Of a stretch of DNA of 64,000 nucleotides, positions 24,938 through 33,431 are shown in pieces. Within the stretch, counting starts at the first letter, position 1. Every line of letters begins with the position of its first letter. The notes under the pieces were generated by a model. That model was not told where the DNA came from. It searched no databases and saw only the letters and a list, made by a program, of their open reading frames with translations. Both the position numbers and the translations under genes were made by a program. The DNA is from Labilibaculum sp. (GTDB lineage Bacteria > Bacteroidota > Bacteroidia > Bacteroidales > Marinifilaceae): contig NZ_OY761461.1 in NCBI RefSeq assembly GCF_963664555.1, forward strand, positions 3,823,769 through 3,887,768. The letters run 5' to 3'.

Positions 24938-26770
24938 CTATCTGGCCAGAAAATCCTCATTCAAATACTGCAATAAGGCTTTCCAGTTCTCTCTGCTGTT
25001 GGCACTTTCACCTTCTTCATGAACGTACTTATTCGACGTTAAATCGAATACGCTTCTTTCGTTTTCGTCGATATAACCAAAGCCGTTGTTGTAATCAAAA
25101 TAAGCATATCCTTTCTGATCTGCGTTCAGCAAGTCTTTTCCGAAAATAAACTCATCGGCATTCATATCCAACTGAGACAAGAGGGTATTCGCCATATCAG
25201 GCTGACAGCCTAATTTGTCAATCACCAGATTTTTTTGCTTTAAAGCACCACCTAACCACAACATAGGTATCTGATACTTTATAAAATCACTTGGTACACT
25301 TTTATCAATATATCTGGTGCCATGATCGGCAACCAATATCACTATGGTATTCTCCCAGGCCTCTGTTTGTTTAAAATCGCTGATAAATTTGCCTAAGCAT
25401 TTGTCTGTATAATAAATTGAATTTAAGAATCGCTCATCTTCGCTGTTCCCTTTAATCACCTTTTCCATGGGAACATCAAAAGGTTCGTGACTGCTTAAGG
25501 TGAAAAACACTTTAAAAAATGGCTTTGTCTCTTTTTTGATATCTGTTAACAGGCAATCAAACAGATGTTCATCGTGAACACCCCATTTTGAATTGTATAA
25601 ATCCTCCGGAAAATCGAACATGGTGACCAATCTCTCAAAGCCGGTATTCATGAGATATGAATTTATATTCGCAAAACGAATATCGCCGCCATAATAGAAT
25701 GCTGAAGAATAATTTTGCTTCGTAAACGTCGTGCATAAACTTGGAATGCTTTGAGTTTTCTTGGTATAGGAAATAACACTGCGCTGCGGCAGGGATGGGT
25801 ATCCACTTAAAAGTCCTACAATTCCAATCTTTGAACGATCACCAATTGCATAAAAATTAGAAAACAAAACGCCTTCTTGGATTAGTGCATCGAAATTAGG
25901 CGTTGCCCCCTGATATCCTCCTAACGAACCAATTGCCTTGCTTGTAAAACTCTCGAGCATCACCACCACAACATTAGGCTTCTTCCCGCGAATAACCTGC
26001 AGGCTTTCAGAATCAGAATTGCATTTTAAGCCGGCAATCGTGCTTTTCAACTGATCATCCTTTAGAAACTTAAACAACTTGCCATCCTTCCCCATCCTCT
26101 TTAAAGAATAAGAAAAATTCCATACAGGATTAACAGCAACATGGTTTGCAAAAGTGCTTTGAGAAAAATAAACAAAACCTACATTCATAGGAGCAATACC
26201 GAAACCTCCCCTTATCGGGATAATCATACCGGCAGTGATGAATAGCAATACGGGAATCCACTTGTAGTTGATTGGCTCAATTTGATTAAGTTTCCGAATT
26301 ACAAATCTGCGCAGACAATAATAGGACACAGTCGCTGTAAGTATAAAAAGAGCCCACAATATTAAATGCGTTGCGATCGTAGTTGAAGCCATTGCCTCCT
26401 TTGGTGTTTTCAGGTAACTAAGAACTGTTGCATCCAAATGAAAGCCCCAATTTCTATACAATTCTAAATTAGGAATCAAAATCATGATGAAAATAAGCCC
26501 AACTGCCGCATAAATTAGCGTAAACAAGCCTTTCAGCTTTTTCGCCGGCAACCAGAAAGTCAATGTCAAAATCAATCCGCTCAAAAGAAGAATATATCCC
26601 ATTAAGGATAAATCGTGACGGGCACCTGAAATAAAAGCCTGTGCTATTTCAAAAAAAGATTCACCTTCGAGTAAATCCCATTGATACAAAACAAATATGA
26701 ATCGGAAAACAAAGAAAAAAGCCACCCAAAACAATCCGGCTGACAGTAAATAAAACAATCTATTTTTCAT
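24938..26770 (-). CDS. LTA synthase-like membrane phosphoglycerol transferase (sulfatase fold)
   Basis: A 610-residue inner-membrane protein: about five N-terminal transmembrane helices (residues ~8-190), then a large periplasmic alkaline-phosphatase/sulfatase domain (~255-600). Metal-site motifs: VVVMLESF (Glu ~273) and VADHGTRY (~485). The nucleophile loop is FYAIGDRSKIGI with Ser313 where LtaS-type enzymes have Thr. Family members transfer phosphoglycerol or phosphoethanolamine from phospholipid head groups to a glycan or lipid acceptor, releasing diacylglycerol. It is the last gene of an operon that also carries a diacylglycerol-kinase-like enzyme and a PAP2 phosphatase, so the lipid product could be recycled. 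The acceptor is unknown. Confidence 0.82.
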   Translation of the reverse strand: MKNRLFYLLSAGLFWVAFFFVFRFIFVLYQWDLLEGESFFEIAQAFISGARHDLSLMGYILLLSGLILTLTFWLPAKKLKGLFTLIYAAVGLIFIMILIPNLELYRNWGFHLDATVLSYLKTPKEAMASTTIATHLILWALFILTATVSYYCLRRFVIRKLNQIEPINYKWIPVLLFITAGMIIPIRGGFGIAPMNVGFVYFSQSTFANHVAVNPVWNFSYSLKRMGKDGKLFKFLKDDQLKSTIAGLKCNSDSESLQVIRGKKPNVVVVMLESFTSKAIGSLGGYQGATPNFDALIQEGVLFSNFYAIGDRSKIGIVGLLSGYPSLPQRSVISYTKKTQSIPSLCTTFTKQNYSSAFYYGGDIRFANINSYLMNTGFERLVTMFDFPEDLYNSKWGVHDEHLFDCLLTDIKKETKPFFKVFFTLSSHEPFDVPMEKVIKGNSEDERFLNSIYYTDKCLGKFISDFKQTEAWENTIVILVADHGTRYIDKSVPSDFIKYQIPMLWLGGALKQKNLVIDKLGCQPDMANTLLSQLDMNADEFIFGKDLLNADQKGYAYFDYNNGFGYIDENERSVFDLTSNKYVHEEGESANSRENWKALLQYLNEDFLAR

Positions 26771-26812
26771 GAACTAATTCAATTTAATCAACTTTTAAAA
26801 ATTGCTTGCCGG

Positions 26813-27487
26813 TTATTTTAAGATGTAAAAAACCGACAAAAGCATTACTATAATTTGCAGACTGCCCAGCAGTGGTATTTGGTGAATCCGCGCAACAGCG
26901 TGAGTTCGCTGCACCGGTTTACAAATTAAACTTGGCTTGGAATATTTTCGCAGCAGTGAATACACAAAATATGCAGATAAAGTTCCTATTAATGCACCAA
27001 CAATGATATCTCCGGGATAATGAACCCCCAGATAAATTCGGGAATAGGATACCAAAACAGCCCAAAATATTATAAATACACTTGTTGCCCGATTCTTGAA
27101 TAACAAGGAAACAAATACGGCTAATCCAAATGAATTTGAAGCATGCGAGGAAGCAAAACCATATTTTCCGCCCGTATATCCTTTTACAATGTGAACCAAA
27201 TGACTTAGTGATGGATCTCTGGAAGGTCGGAACCGCTTAAAAATAGGTTTAAATACACTCGAAGCAATTTGATCGGATAGGACAATAACCAAAATCATGC
27301 TCAGGATGATCAATCCTCCCTTTTTCCAGCCAAATGTGTTAAGAACGACAGCAATTATAACAAAATAGAACACAAACCAAATTACTTTTCCCGATGTCAG
27401 CATCATGAAAGCATCCCAAAACGGATTGTGATGGCCATTGAAAAACAATAGCAATTCTCTGTCTAAACTAAGCAACCAATCTAACAT
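26813..27487 (-). CDS. PAP2-family membrane phosphatase
   Basis: A 224-residue integral-membrane acid phosphatase. The three phosphatase motifs are visible: K-x6-RP as KPIFKRFRP (~72-80), the (P)SGH-type motif as SSHASNS (~113-119), and SRx5Hx3D as SRIYLGVHYPGD (~147-158). Five or six hydrophobic helices surround them. Substrates of this family include phosphatidic acid, PG-phosphate and undecaprenyl diphosphate. The neighbours (lipid kinase upstream by 22 bases, LTA-synthase-like gene downstream by 42 bases) suggest a lipid phosphate. A short hydrophobic tail (~205-224) follows a basic linker. Confidence 0.88.
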   Translation of the reverse strand: MLDWLLSLDRELLLFFNGHHNPFWDAFMMLTSGKVIWFVFYFVIIAVVLNTFGWKKGGLIILSMILVIVLSDQIASSVFKPIFKRFRPSRDPSLSHLVHIVKGYTGGKYGFASSHASNSFGLAVFVSLLFKNRATSVFIIFWAVLVSYSRIYLGVHYPGDIIVGALIGTLSAYFVYSLLRKYSKPSLICKPVQRTHAVARIHQIPLLGSLQIIVMLLSVFYILK

Positions 27488-27509
27488 GCATCTCTATTTT
27501 ATAATGTTA

Positions 27510-28379
27510 CTATTTCATTTTCACCACTTCAATCTGTTTCAGAATTTCTACATTCAAAGTCTCGGTTAAGGCTTTGGGCTCTCCGTCCACATGATAGGTT
27601 TTAGAATTTGAATCAATTGCCAAACGGCTGGCTTTTACAAACTGCACATATTTCGAGTTCTTCAACTTTCCTAAAAACAAACAAACCACGAAATTCGGTA
27701 CTACATAAAAGGGAATCTTTTTTATCAAAACCAAATCGAGCAAACCATCGTTGTAGATCGCCTTTGGAGCAATTAAAGCATTGTTCCCAAATTGCCGCGT
27801 ATTGGCAATGTTGATCATATGATATTTGCCTTCAATAACAGAACCATCAACAGTTACTTTTGCTTGTATGGGTTTGTATTTTAAAAGCGCTTGAATGGTG
27901 CAATAAACATAGGTCTTAAGTCCTCGTGCAGGCATCTTTTCAAATTCTGCTGCCACATAGCTATCAAAACCTAAACCAGCCATATTACCGCATAGTTCAT
28001 TGTTTATTTTTAAAACATCAATCTTTTCCGTTCCTCCTTTTAAAATCTGATCGAGTAATTTTTTAATATCACCATCAAAACCTAACTCACGGGCGAAACC
28101 ATTGCCTGAACCATTAGGCAAAACAGCTAATTTTAGCTTGGGATATTTAATCAAATATTTTAGTGTTGTATTTATCGTACCATCGCCTCCGCAAATGATA
28201 AGTACTTTGTATTTCTCCGCTTTAGCATTAAGAAAAACATCAAATTCCTCCAAAGAATTGCTGATAAAATAATCTACTTTCGGAGCAAGCTCTTTAAATT
28301 TCTCAAGAATTTTACCCGAATTAGTACCGGAGTGAGGATTGATAACAAAAATGATATCCTGTAAGTTTATTTTTTCCAT
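27510..28379 (-). CDS. Diacylglycerol kinase-like lipid kinase (YegS/BmrU family)
   Basis: A 289-residue kinase with a DAGK catalytic domain. The N-terminal IIFVINPHSGTNSG (phosphate-binding region) is followed by the nucleotide motif CGGDGTIN (~61-68) and LPNGSGNGFAREL (~89-101); the C-terminal YegS-type beta-sandwich has YNDGLLDLVLI. I chose Met at 28379 because the catalytic fold begins directly after it; the longer frame adds 17 atypical residues. It would phosphorylate diacylglycerol or a related lipid with ATP. The downstream genes encode a PAP2 phosphatase (reverse reaction) and a phosphoglycerol transferase that would release diacylglycerol. Confidence 0.88.
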   Translation of the reverse strand: MEKINLQDIIFVINPHSGTNSGKILEKFKELAPKVDYFISNSLEEFDVFLNAKAEKYKVLIICGGDGTINTTLKYLIKYPKLKLAVLPNGSGNGFARELGFDGDIKKLLDQILKGGTEKIDVLKINNELCGNMAGLGFDSYVAAEFEKMPARGLKTYVYCTIQALLKYKPIQAKVTVDGSVIEGKYHMINIANTRQFGNNALIAPKAIYNDGLLDLVLIKKIPFYVVPNFVVCLFLGKLKNSKYVQFVKASRLAIDSNSKTYHVDGEPKALTETLNVEILKQIEVVKMK

Positions 28380-28468
28380 ATCTACTATTGAAACACGGCT
28401 CTGTATCTTCTGACAGTTAGAAGCAAGCACTTACCCGTCTTAATTATTTTGTGCCAAAAATAGACAAT

Positions 28469-29191
28469 TTATTTTAGATGCTCCTCTGCCCAGGCCAAAT
28501 CCTCAGGTTTACCAAGGTCTGTCCATATTTGAGAGCTGTCTTTAAAAGCCAAAATCTTTTCATTTTTTGCCAGGCGCAAATACATATCGATAATGGAAAA
28601 TTTACCTTCCTCTCTAATCAATGAAAATAGCTTCGGACTAATCACATGAATTCCACTGAAAGCGAGTGCTTCTGAATCACTCATATCCTCTCCAGTCTTC
28701 TTAATTTCACCTGTTTTACAGTTCTTCCAGCCTGTCAGCTGATTTTCCTTATTAAAATACAAATACCGGCTGCTGTTTCTTTCCCGCACAACCATACTTA
28801 CCAATGCCCCGGTCAGTTTATGGAAATTGATTAGTTCAGATAAATTCAAGGAAGAAAAAACATCTACATTATAGATTAAAACGGGTGCGTCAGGAATAAA
28901 TAAATCAGTGGCGTTCTTTAATCCACCTCCTGTATCCAGTAGTTCTTCTCTTTCGTCTGAAATACGAATATCAACACCAAAATTGTTATTCTTTCGAAGA
29001 AAATCTTCAATTAAATCGGCATAATGATGCACGTTAATTACAATACGGTCAACCTTAAGCTCTATTAATTTTAATATTGCTCTTTCCAAAAGTGGTTTTC
29101 CTGCCAACTCAACCAAAGCTTTTGGCTTCGAGTCGGTAAATGGTTTTAGGCGGGTGCCCAAACCTGCAGCAAAAATCATTGCATTCAACAT
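28469..29191 (-). CDS. MurU-like sugar-1-phosphate nucleotidyltransferase
   Basis: A 240-residue nucleotidyltransferase: N-terminal signature MIFAAGLGTRLKPFTDSKPK (~5-24) with the catalytic Lys, VELAGKPLLERAI, and VDVFSS as metal-binding Asp motif (~106). Its short length without a beta-helix tail matches MurU (MurNAc-1-phosphate uridylyltransferase) better than GlmU or RmlA. The neighbouring gene encodes an AmgK-like kinase domain, and AmgK plus MurU form the anabolic recycling route from free MurNAc to UDP-MurNAc, so this role is inferred for the pair. A mannose-1-phosphate guanylyltransferase-type activity is the alternative. Confidence 0.82.
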   Translation of the reverse strand: MLNAMIFAAGLGTRLKPFTDSKPKALVELAGKPLLERAILKLIELKVDRIVINVHHYADLIEDFLRKNNNFGVDIRISDEREELLDTGGGLKNATDLFIPDAPVLIYNVDVFSSLNLSELINFHKLTGALVSMVVRERNSSRYLYFNKENQLTGWKNCKTGEIKKTGEDMSDSEALAFSGIHVISPKLFSLIREEGKFSIIDMYLRLAKNEKILAFKDSSQIWTDLGKPEDLAWAEEHLK

Positions 29192-29215
29192 CTTTACAAA
29201 TATCAGTGAACAGTC

Positions 29216-29353
29216 TTATTCCTTTTTCTTTTTCGCATCACACAGACTCTTGGCTTTTTTAGCCACCCGATTGCATTTTTTGCAAACAAAATTCGCTGAA
29301 TTGCATACTTTTTCGGCGTACTCCTCAGGAGATAATTTACAACGTTTACTCAT
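29216..29353 (-). CDS. 45-residue cysteine-rich microprotein in the kinase/MurU operon
   Basis: A short ORF found by reading the gap between two operon genes. ATG is at 29353, one base past the end of the kinase-RapZ gene, and TAA at 29216-29218, 24 bases before the nucleotidyltransferase start. The product is highly basic (about a third Lys/Arg) with five cysteines in the order Cys5, Cys17, Cys24-x2-Cys27 and Cys38, the CKKC pair being zinc-knuckle-like. No signal peptide or membrane segment, so cytoplasmic; it could bind metal or RNA. I do not recognise a family. Tight spacing on both sides argues that it is real. Confidence 0.6.
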   Translation of the reverse strand: MSKRCKLSPEEYAEKVCNSANFVCKKCNRVAKKAKSLCDAKKKKE

Positions 29354-29354
29354 A

Positions 29355-30839
29355 TTAACTTCCTTCTATTTCTCTTTCAATGTGCCTTAAACTGATGTTC
29401 ACATCGAACTTTTCCCGCAAATGTTTTGCCAAACTCTCTGCCGAAAAAACAGAACGATGTCTTCCTCCGGTACAACCAAAGTTCACCTGTAAATTTGCAA
29501 AATTTCGACTGATGTATTTATCCACACTCATGTCGACAATACTATATACCGAACCTAAGAATTCATCCATTTCGCTGTGCTCCCTGAAAAAGTCAATTAC
29601 CGGCTGATCTTTCCCCGTCATCTCAACGTATTCCTGATATCTTCCCGGATTATGAATGGCTCTGCAATCGAAAACGAAACCACCTCCATTGGTTGTTTTG
29701 TCTAATGGGATTCCTCTTCGGTACGAAAAACTATTTATTTCAACATGAAGTTTTGGTTTTTCTTCCCTACCTACACTTTTCAAAAAATCAGAAGAAATAA
29801 CTGCTTTTAGTGCCTTCACCAATTCAGGTAGTTCAACAGGGATATCCATTCTGCCCAATATCGTTGCCAAATTTTTTAATGCAAATGGAATCGATTTTAA
29901 AAAATGATCTTTTCGTTCATAAAAACCTCTGAATCCATAAGCTCCCATTGCCTGCATGATACGAATCAATACATATCCCTGAAAAAAAGAAGTAAATTCT
30001 TTTGGATCAACCTTCTGAATTTTTTGGATTTCTTCCAAATAAAAAGCTAACAATTCATCCCGAACATCTTGTGGCAGATCTGCCTTGGCATCGTATAGTA
30101 AAGAAGCCAAATCGTATTGCAAGGCTCCTTTTCTTCCTCCCTGATAATCGATAAACCAAGGCTCACCATTTACCAACATGATATTTCTGGATTGAAAATC
30201 CCGGTATAAAAAATAATCACGGGGAGCATCCAACAAGTAATCCGAGAATTTTTGAAAATCATTCTCAAGCAACTGCTCATCGAATGGAATTTTAGCCAAC
30301 TTTAAAAAGTAATATTTAAAATAGTGCAAATCCCAAATCATAGATTGCTTATCGAAACTATCCCGAGGATAACAAACACTATAATCCAATCCATTTTCTC
30401 CTTCGAGTTGAAAACGTATCAGTTGAGAAATGATCTTTTTATAAATCTGCACCAAATCGTTGGCAAAACCTTCCCCTACTCTTAAGTGTAAAATATAATC
30501 GAACAGAGTTGTGTTGCCTAAATCTTGTAAAAGATAGATGTCCTTTTCGTTATTTTCGCAGTAAATTTCCGGAACCGAAAGACCTTTTCCTGCAAAAAAT
30601 CTACTAAAACTTATAAAAGCCTTATTCTCTTTTTTATCAGCATTGAAAGCTCCTAATGCAGTTCTCTTTTCTCCTATTAACCGAATGTATTCGCGATAGG
30701 AACCTGATTGAGGTAAAATTTCCGTTTCAATTACTCTGTCATCAGCCCATTCTTCAAATAACTGAATTAGAGCAGTTTTTATTTCTTCTTTCAAATCGTA
30801 TGTATTTTGATTGCCTTTGGCGTTTTCTTCTGAATACAA
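29355..30839 (-). CDS. AmgK-like sugar kinase fused to a RapZ C-terminal domain
   Basis: A 494-residue fusion. Residues ~20-350 are an aminoglycoside-phosphotransferase/AmgK-type kinase: QDLGNTTLFDYI hinge region (~111-122), catalytic loop YRDFQSRNIM (~218-227) and metal Asp in FIDYQGG (~235). Residues ~365-490 match the C-terminal domain of RapZ: EINSFSYRRGIP, GGGFVFDCRAIHNPGR, NFGCTGGRHRSVF. The P-loop NTPase half of enterobacterial RapZ is absent. In E. coli the RapZ C-domain senses glucosamine-6-phosphate and controls GlmS, so here sugar sensing may be wired to a MurNAc/GlcNAc kinase; that is inference. It heads a six-gene operon with a MurU-like enzyme. Confidence 0.82.
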   Translation of the reverse strand: MYSEENAKGNQNTYDLKEEIKTALIQLFEEWADDRVIETEILPQSGSYREYIRLIGEKRTALGAFNADKKENKAFISFSRFFAGKGLSVPEIYCENNEKDIYLLQDLGNTTLFDYILHLRVGEGFANDLVQIYKKIISQLIRFQLEGENGLDYSVCYPRDSFDKQSMIWDLHYFKYYFLKLAKIPFDEQLLENDFQKFSDYLLDAPRDYFLYRDFQSRNIMLVNGEPWFIDYQGGRKGALQYDLASLLYDAKADLPQDVRDELLAFYLEEIQKIQKVDPKEFTSFFQGYVLIRIMQAMGAYGFRGFYERKDHFLKSIPFALKNLATILGRMDIPVELPELVKALKAVISSDFLKSVGREEKPKLHVEINSFSYRRGIPLDKTTNGGGFVFDCRAIHNPGRYQEYVEMTGKDQPVIDFFREHSEMDEFLGSVYSIVDMSVDKYISRNFANLQVNFGCTGGRHRSVFSAESLAKHLREKFDVNISLRHIEREIEGS

Positions 30840-30943
30840 ATCTACAAAAAGATCTTATACCGACTGATACCTGCTTAACTCCTAATCTTCCCTAACATCA
30901 TAAAGTTTACTTAATAAGTATGAGTACGGATTTCAAGTTCATG

Positions 30944-31624
30944 CTAGGTTAAAAAAATGTAGCACAACAATACTTCCACCAATAAGGCAGGAAGCATATT
31001 TAAAACCTTTATTTTTTTTATTTCTAAAATACTAATTCCTAATCCTATGATTAAAACGCCGCCAACACCTGCCATTTCGGTGATTATGGCTTCCGGTATT
31101 ACTCCCCCAAACAAGGCCGCCAACAAGGTTAATCCTCCCTGATAAATCAGCAAAGGAATTACCGAAAATAAAACTCCAACTCCCATAACTGCAGCTAAAG
31201 CCACAGCCGAAAATCCATCCATCATCGATTTAGTTAACAGCAGAGTCGGCTCCTTGCCCATTCCCTCTTCCATACTTCCCAATATTGTCATTGCTCCCAA
31301 ACAGAACAGCATAAATGATGTAACAAATCCGGTTGAAAATTTATCATCCTTACTTCCTATTTTCCGTTTCAACAACTCACTCAAGTACTCAACCCGATCC
31401 TCTAAACGTAAAAACTCGCCAATTAATGATCCAACCACCAAACTGAACACCATCAGCAACAGCTCGTTCGCTTTTAGAGCCATGTTTACGCCAAGGTAAA
31501 GTGTAAAAATACCAATGGCTTGAAAAACAATTTTAAACATTCGATCGGGAATTCTGGTCCGAAACAAAAGTCCCAAACTTCCCCCTATCAATATGGCAAT
31601 TACATTAACCAGTGTTCCTATCAT
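30944..31624 (-). CDS. DUF554 integral membrane protein
   Basis: A 226-residue inner-membrane protein with about seven hydrophobic helices. It begins MIGTLVNVIAILIGGSLGLL and has LVVGSLIGEFLRLEDRVEYL (~61-80), GAMTILGSMEEG (~114-125) and GVGGVLIIGLGISIL near the end, all typical of DUF554 (YdfK/YqgA-like) proteins. These are predicted transporters of unknown substrate. It is 105 bases upstream of the kinase-RapZ gene on the same strand, so co-transcription is possible but not tight. Confidence 0.88.
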   Translation of the reverse strand: MIGTLVNVIAILIGGSLGLLFRTRIPDRMFKIVFQAIGIFTLYLGVNMALKANELLLMVFSLVVGSLIGEFLRLEDRVEYLSELLKRKIGSKDDKFSTGFVTSFMLFCLGAMTILGSMEEGMGKEPTLLLTKSMMDGFSAVALAAVMGVGVLFSVIPLLIYQGGLTLLAALFGGVIPEAIITEMAGVGGVLIIGLGISILEIKKIKVLNMLPALLVEVLLCYIFLT

Positions 31625-31823
31625 AAAATGATTTTATTTTTGAAAAACTAAATTTAATAGAAAATCAGTAAAGTCAATGATTTGAAACAAGAAAGCTTTT
31701 AATTCCTAATTTATTATCAAATTTAAGACCTCCGTTCAGATATGACGAATCGCATTTTTCGGAAAACAGATAATCATTAACTTGCAACATCTGTGAAACA
31801 CTAAAAAAACAAATTATAATCAT

Positions 31824-33233
31824 ATGAAAAAGATTTTTGTATTTACTCTTATGCTAATTGGTATCTCCTTCTCATCAATGGCTCAATATGCTGATTATTT
31901 TACGAGTGCTACTATGCGTCTGGACTATAATCATGTAGGGAATTCAGGTGAAGAACACTTCGCCTTCGATCAAATGGTAAATGATGGTGAATGGTCTGGC
32001 AGTAAAACCATACTAATCGACGAACTAAATCTGGGGAAATATTGTTTCGAAGTAAAAGATCCAATAACAGGTAAGTTGCTTTATTCCCGAGGATTTGCAA
32101 GCATCTACGGCGAATGGGAAACTACACCCGAGGCAAAAACCGAATGGGGAAGTTTTCAGGAATCACTTCGTTTTCCATGGCCGAAAAATGAAGTAGACAT
32201 CACTGTATTTAAACGCAATATTAATAATGGTTTTGATCCTGTATGGATCTATAAAGTAAATCCAAAGCATTACCGTTCTTTCTGCAGCCCAGTAAAAAAT
32301 CACTATAATACGATTGATATTGTTGTGAATAGTAAGCCTGAAAATCAAGTTGACATTGTTGTTTTGGGAGAAGGATACGCCAAAGAAGATATGGGTAAAT
32401 TTAAAAAGGACGCACAACGTTTTGCGGAAGTTCTTTTAAGTACAGAGCCATATGCTTCCTTTAAGGATAAATTTTCGATCAGAGCTGTGGAAACACCATC
32501 TCCCGATTCAGGAGTAAATCATCCTCATCAGGATATTCATAAACGTTCGGCACTTTCGGTTACTTACGGTGCTTTCGATTCGGAACGATACGCTTTAGGT
32601 TTCGACAACAAAACAATTCGCAATGCGGCGGCCGCAGTTCCTTACGAATTTACAGCTATTTTAATGAATGATTCTATTTATGGCGGTGGCGGTATCTACA
32701 ACTTGTATATCACAGCTGCTGTTGACAATGCTTTTCAGGAATATTTATTCGTACATGAATTTGGTCATCATTTTGCTGATTTGGCTGATGAATACTACAC
32801 ATCCGCAACGGCTTACGAAATGGATGCCAAGCATTTGGAACCTTGGGAACTAAACGTAACTGCCAATGCTGATCCTGAAACTATAAAATGGAAGGATATT
32901 GTAACACCAGACACTCCAATACCAACTCCCTGGGAAAAGGAGAAGTACGATGAACACAGCATTGCTGTTCAGAAAAAAAGAGTTGAGCTAAGAAAAGCAA
33001 AGGTTGATGAAAAAATAATGGAAAATTTCTTCATACAACAAAGATCGTGGGATGATGAGCTTTTGGCAAATATGAAATACAACGGTAAAGTTGGTGCTTT
33101 TGAAGGAGCTCAATACAAGTCAACAGGCTTATACCGAAGTGCTCCCAACTGTATCATGTTTACCCGTCACGATAAATTTTGTCCGGCTTGTCAACGGGCT
33201 ATTAAGCTGATTATCGATCAGAACACGAAGTAA
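31824..33233 (+). CDS. Secreted M64 family metallopeptidase
   Basis: A 469-residue zinc peptidase with a Sec signal (MKKIFVFTLMLIGISFSSMAQ). The N-terminal ~150 residues are a beta-sandwich (peptidase M64 N-domain). The catalytic M64 domain (~165-465) contains DIVVLGEGYAKEDMGKF, the nucleotide-like loop LMNDSIYGGGGIYNLY, and the zinc motif HEFGHHFADLADEYY with His311, Glu312 and His315. The C-terminal CIMFTRHDKFCPACQRAI has three cysteines. M64 is named for a clostridial IgA peptidase, but environmental members are general secreted proteases of unknown target. Monocistronic with its own terminator, at the left border of the PUL. Confidence 0.88.
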   Translation: MKKIFVFTLMLIGISFSSMAQYADYFTSATMRLDYNHVGNSGEEHFAFDQMVNDGEWSGSKTILIDELNLGKYCFEVKDPITGKLLYSRGFASIYGEWETTPEAKTEWGSFQESLRFPWPKNEVDITVFKRNINNGFDPVWIYKVNPKHYRSFCSPVKNHYNTIDIVVNSKPENQVDIVVLGEGYAKEDMGKFKKDAQRFAEVLLSTEPYASFKDKFSIRAVETPSPDSGVNHPHQDIHKRSALSVTYGAFDSERYALGFDNKTIRNAAAAVPYEFTAILMNDSIYGGGGIYNLYITAAVDNAFQEYLFVHEFGHHFADLADEYYTSATAYEMDAKHLEPWELNVTANADPETIKWKDIVTPDTPIPTPWEKEKYDEHSIAVQKKRVELRKAKVDEKIMENFFIQQRSWDDELLANMKYNGKVGAFEGAQYKSTGLYRSAPNCIMFTRHDKFCPACQRAIKLIIDQNTK

Positions 33234-33254
33234 AACAAAAACACAGATAAATAT

Positions 33255-33294
33255 TAAAAGCGATTCATACTTAAATATGAATCGCTTTTATTTT
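33255..33294 (+). terminator. Rho-independent terminator after the M64 peptidase gene
   Basis: Perfect stem AAAAGCGATTCATA (33256-33269) / TATGAATCGCTTTT (33276-33289) with a 6-base loop and flanking T-run. Confidence 0.88.
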
Positions 33295-33340
33295 GAAATG
33301 TATAAGAAATCGTTAAAATCAACACTTGCAGCTATTTTTA

Positions 33341-33356
33341 AAACATTATAATGTTT
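33341..33356. promoter_or_regulatory. 16-bp perfect palindrome beyond the PUL's last gene
   Basis: AAACATTATAATGTTT is self-complementary and lies between the M64 terminator and the end of the BNR_4 gene. A second hairpin ATTCATT-AA-AATGAAT is at 33392-33407. Neither has a T-run on the minus strand, so a terminator role for the BNR_4 gene is uncertain. Confidence 0.3.
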
Positions 33357-33431
33357 CGGTTTAAGCAGGTTTGCTGATTTTTTTAAGACAAATTCATTAA
33401 AATGAATGAATCAATGCTTTTTTTTACTTAT

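Noticed and set aside
24820..25149. 109-codon plus-strand frame
   Set aside because: It runs through a strong terminator hairpin and antisense to the end of the LTA-synthase-like gene.
31718..31725. Minus-strand TAAATTTG as a promoter -7 box for the DUF554 gene
   Set aside because: No TTG at the expected -33 distance, and such AT-rich matches occur often by chance.
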